From Albifimbria verrucaria (taxonomy: Eukaryota; Ascomycota; Sordariomycetes; Hypocreales; Stachybotryaceae): 64,000 nt of DNA. Shown piece after piece: positions 60,874 to 64,000 of the stretch (positions are counted from its first letter, which is position 1; each line of letters begins with the position of its first letter). The DNA is taken from NCBI GenBank assembly GCA_020081605.1, contig JAHREC010000018.1, forward strand, positions 2,728,001-2,792,000, in the 5' to 3' direction. The position numbers and the translations under genes are program-made. The notes below the pieces were generated by a model, which saw only the letters and a program-made list of their open reading frames with translations, had not been told where the DNA came from and did not search any database.

Positions 60874-63800
60874 ATGGCCGACTCTGTAGCTGAGGCCGAG
60901 TCCCAGTCGCCGCTGGCGCCGTCGCGGCCCAGCATCGAGAAGACGCCACTTCGCTCCGAACCCTTCGAGGACCTGCCTGACGAGATAATTGAGCAGTAGG
61001 TGGTTTGCTCTCTGCCAGATCTATTTTTTTCTAACACGGTCCGTCCCGTAGAATCCTCTGCGCCACCGATCCAAATGGCTTCGCGTCGCTTGTCCTGCTG
61101 AATCGCAAGTGGAGGGCCGTCTCCCAACAACCTCACCTGTACCAGCACCACCTCGCCCAATGTCCGTCCTACCTCGCCGGCCACTCAACCCTGCCTGCCT
61201 CCGATGACGAGAACCTGCCGCATCTGCGGCGTCTCTTCGCCCGCGAGGTCAAGCGCAACCTATTCGAGGCCTATTTGCGACCCAAGGAAACCATTGTCAA
61301 GCTCGTCTCCACATCCATCAGCTCGTCCTCTTGCCCCGGAGGAGAAGGCATGCAGTTCAGCCCTTCCCACTCGGCCATCACATTCTGGCCTATAATTCCT
61401 CTAGGATCTATGTTATCGATGTTAGGGGCCTAGCTTCGAAGTCGCCAGGGAATTTAAAATATTACGGCGTCCAGTCTCGGCTTGCATTAAGGATGATAGG
61501 AGTTTACTTGCGGTACTCTCCACAGAGATGCAGGTCGACCTCTATGATCTGCAAAAGTCGCCGCCACAGCGCACGAGCTCCATCATTCTCGATAACAGCC
61601 CTCGAACCATCAGCCTGTCTCCTTGCGGCTCAGTGCTAGCAGCCGCTTACGAGGGCGGTATCGAAGTTTCATCACTGAAGACGGGTGCTTTGCCAACCGA
61701 CAGGAGGGCGGTCAAATGTGATGGTGTTGACAGTCTTAGTTTCTCATTCGATGGAACCCAGCTGTTGGGCACAACCGTGCACTCATCACCTCCAAGCACC
61801 GTCATCATCACGGCACCATACTATGACCCAGGTAGCCAGTTGCTCGACGACAACATCTCTGCCATGTGGACGAATTCGATTCTTTTCCCCAATACAAGCC
61901 GGGACTGCAGCCATGCTGTGCTCCTGCAAGATGGGAACCAGGAGGAGGCGAGCTGGACTTTCACCTACGATCGAAGCTTCGAGACATTCCGCGCCGTACG
62001 GATCGACGACCTAAGAAACGGAACCACTTACTTCACAGGGCCCACTCCACATGAAGCCTCACAGTCTAAGCTGCTCCCTTGCACGCCGTCCGCTGCCACC
62101 CACCGTGGAGAGATCGTCTCAGCCGGTTTCCAGGGCAAGGAGATTTGGATTTACGGCATTCCCGAGGATCTCGATGCCGTGGCCGAGACTGCATCTTCTC
62201 ATAATGATAGCAGCTCAGCGTCTTCTAGCCTTGGTAGGCGCAATAGTGCTCAGGGCAGCAACTCTCGTCATGCATCGCCTAGGGCGCAAGGTACCAGCAA
62301 CAGCATTGTTCCACAATGGCAGCTCTTGTGCGATAAACAGAGGAATACCTTTGTTATGGGTCGCAAGATTTCTGAGCTCTCCGGCTTGAGCAATGTTAGA
62401 TGGGTATCTGGGTTTGGTGACTCGTCGTTCCAGGAGCGTCTTGTTGCAGGAGCCAGGGGCGTAGCTGGACCAAGACTTGTTACTGATGAGGAAGATATCG
62501 ACTTTGTCGATGGTGGCCGAATTACGTTGCTGGACTTTGACTATGGCCTCTCCAATGGCACGAAGAACGAGATCACGATCGAGGTCGGTACCGAAGAGGC
62601 CGAAGTCCTGGAAGAAGAGCAGCGTGATATGGAAACAGAAGTTGCCATCGTTCGACGGAGAACGGTCATGCAGAGGCGGAACAGCCGTGTCTCTCTTCTG
62701 CGAGCCGCCACTACCAGCGGTTCGCGTGCGAGCATCGTGCCTCCCGTTCCCCTGTTCCCCCTGTTCCGGCTATGCCGCAATCCAATAATGCAGACGACGA
62801 CCCCTGGTTCCCAGAACAATCGGTCGAAACCCACTAAACCGGCAAACAATCGTTGGCCCTCCTACGAGACGATGGAGATGCAGCATCAATCGATGAACAA
62901 GAGGCCCTTGACCTGCCTTACGCCAACGCCAGCCCCGTTCCGGCACAACGTTGCGTCGTGCTGCCACAGCTGTAGCTGTGAACAGGAGGTACAACCCCAC
63001 AACCGCAGATGGAAGGCCGATCGAATACCGTCGTGCTGATGGCAGACGAGAGCATCCGCATGAGAGTGATGCGGATAACTGGGTACCTCCACCACCTCCT
63101 TATCAAAAAGAGGACCCGGGAGACATGCCGGCATTCCTACGTGCAACCAGTGTCGCTCCGCCTCTGCCACCGATGCCTCCTATGCCACCAATGCCTATGT
63201 CCATGTCTTCTTCTTTTGGTTCCAAGCCCCGTCCAGAAACTGTGGCTTGGTCAGGGACTCCACCACTACATGAGAGGCACCAGAGTATCGATTTCAACCA
63301 TCAACGCCCATCACATCAAAGGACGAACAGTGATTCTACTACACTTAGTAGAAGACGTATTGCGGACACGCCAAGACCAATGTCGACCCCATCAATCCAA
63401 GCAGACGTGGAGAACATCTACGATGTTTCCCCTCCCGACTCACCGCGACAAAACGTCCGACCACAAACCGCTTCCGAGCCCTCACCGCAGCTTGAACATA
63501 GCCTGCCCCTAGATGCGCCCGTGTCCCGGGCTACGACACCCGGAAACGATATGGTCGAACCACCATCTGTGCCGATGGACATTCCATTGCCCACCGAACG
63601 AGAGGACGTTGAGCCTGTGTCTACTGAAGAGTCAAACGACAGACGAGAAGAGCCTGTTGCGAGAACAGAAGAGCTGGTTATTACTTCAGCGCGTCCTTCT
63701 GTGGAGCCAGAGGAGCACATTACAAGGCAAGAGGACTACAACGTGAGCCCACAAGAACGAGCCGTAAGGCCGGTTGCAGATCTACCAACTCTGGGTCTCC

Positions 63801-64000
63801 AGATCCCTCCGCCACTGCCGCAAAATCACGAGCCTTACTCGGCGAATACTCCACGAATGAGGCGATTGTCCAATTCATCTACTTGGCCTGCAGCACCCCG
63901 TCCTTTTGCCAGTCATAACCACAGTCAATCGAGCGGCTACCCATACTCAGCGCCACCTGTGCAGTTCACAGCAGAGGACATGGCTGCAGCTTTACCACCG
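60874..64000 (+). CDS. F-box protein with beta-propeller-like region, 3' end outside window
   Basis: Probable substrate receptor of an SCF ubiquitin ligase. Exon 1 is 60874-60995 and exon 2 begins at 61052; the frame is still open at the window end. Residues ~30-75 form the F-box: PFEDLPDEIIEQILCATDPN, then VLLNRKWRAVSQQPHLYQHH. Next is a region that reads like a WD40-type propeller (ILAYNSSRIYVIDVRG; MQVDLYDLQKSPPQ; TISLSPCGSVLAAAYEGGIE; SFSFDGTQLLGTTV). A long Pro/Ser/Arg-rich disordered tail follows, with APPLPPMPPMPPMPM near 63160-63195. Several frame changes: lost base at about 61373-61376, another near 61434-61438, and at least three between 62740 and 62990. Each side reads as plausible coding sequence, matching the error pattern of the rest of the window. 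Confidence 0.8.

Overview
The window is nuclear DNA of a filamentous ascomycete (Pezizomycotina). Sordariomycetes, and within them Hypocreales, is my best inference from the protein families, not a proven placement. Supporting features are short GT-AG introns of about 50-110 nt, a Myb-repeat Cef1, a fungal-type topoisomerase II, Tap42, Cns1, a rhodopsin-domain (PTH11-like) membrane protein, a KilA-N/APSES (Xbp1-like) regulator, and long intergenic spacers with low-complexity tracts. Nothing looks bacterial, viral or transposon-derived.

Layout. 0-9 kb: 3' end of an unrecognised gene (+), a secreted tyrosinase (-), a seven-helix rhodopsin-domain protein (+) and a 69-residue membrane protein (-). 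10-26.8 kb: a large uncharacterised protein (+), TAP42 (-), TOP2 (-), the Xbp1-like regulator (+) and CNS1 (-). 27-42 kb: three MFS transporters (-) interleaved with a HIT nucleotide hydrolase (-) and CEF1 (+). 43-55 kb: an atypical hexokinase (-), a GILT thiol reductase (+) overlapping tail-to-tail with the DcpS/Dcs1 decapping scavenger (-), a ~1000-residue low-complexity protein (+) and a membrane-anchored carboxylesterase (-). 57-64 kb: a small secreted protein (+) and a large F-box protein (+) cut by the window end.

How the genes relate. This is a housekeeping/accessory mosaic and not a biosynthetic cluster. TAP42 (TOR-PP2A signalling), TOP2, CNS1 (Hsp90 co-chaperone), CEF1 (spliceosome Prp19 complex) and DCS1 (mRNA cap recycling) are conserved cellular functions. 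The tyrosinase, receptor-like protein, three transporters, hexokinase, esterase and small secreted protein are the environment-facing set.

The dominant unusual signal is technical. Almost every gene, including genes essential in yeast (TOP2, CEF1, TAP42), is interrupted by single-base frame changes. Most are one base missing from a homopolymer, and a few are one base extra. After placing introns, the exon lengths plus these corrections sum to multiples of three in gene after gene (tyrosinase, rhodopsin-domain protein, TOP2, all three MFS genes, hexokinase, DcpS, esterase). I therefore read them as uncorrected long-read or homopolymer sequencing errors and not as pseudogenes. Two in-frame stops (MFS at 35316-35318; Xbp1-like at 25026-25028) do not fit the homopolymer pattern. 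I found no convincing new multi-gene system. The best leads are several uncharacterised single genes, two micro-exons and an antisense 3' overlap.
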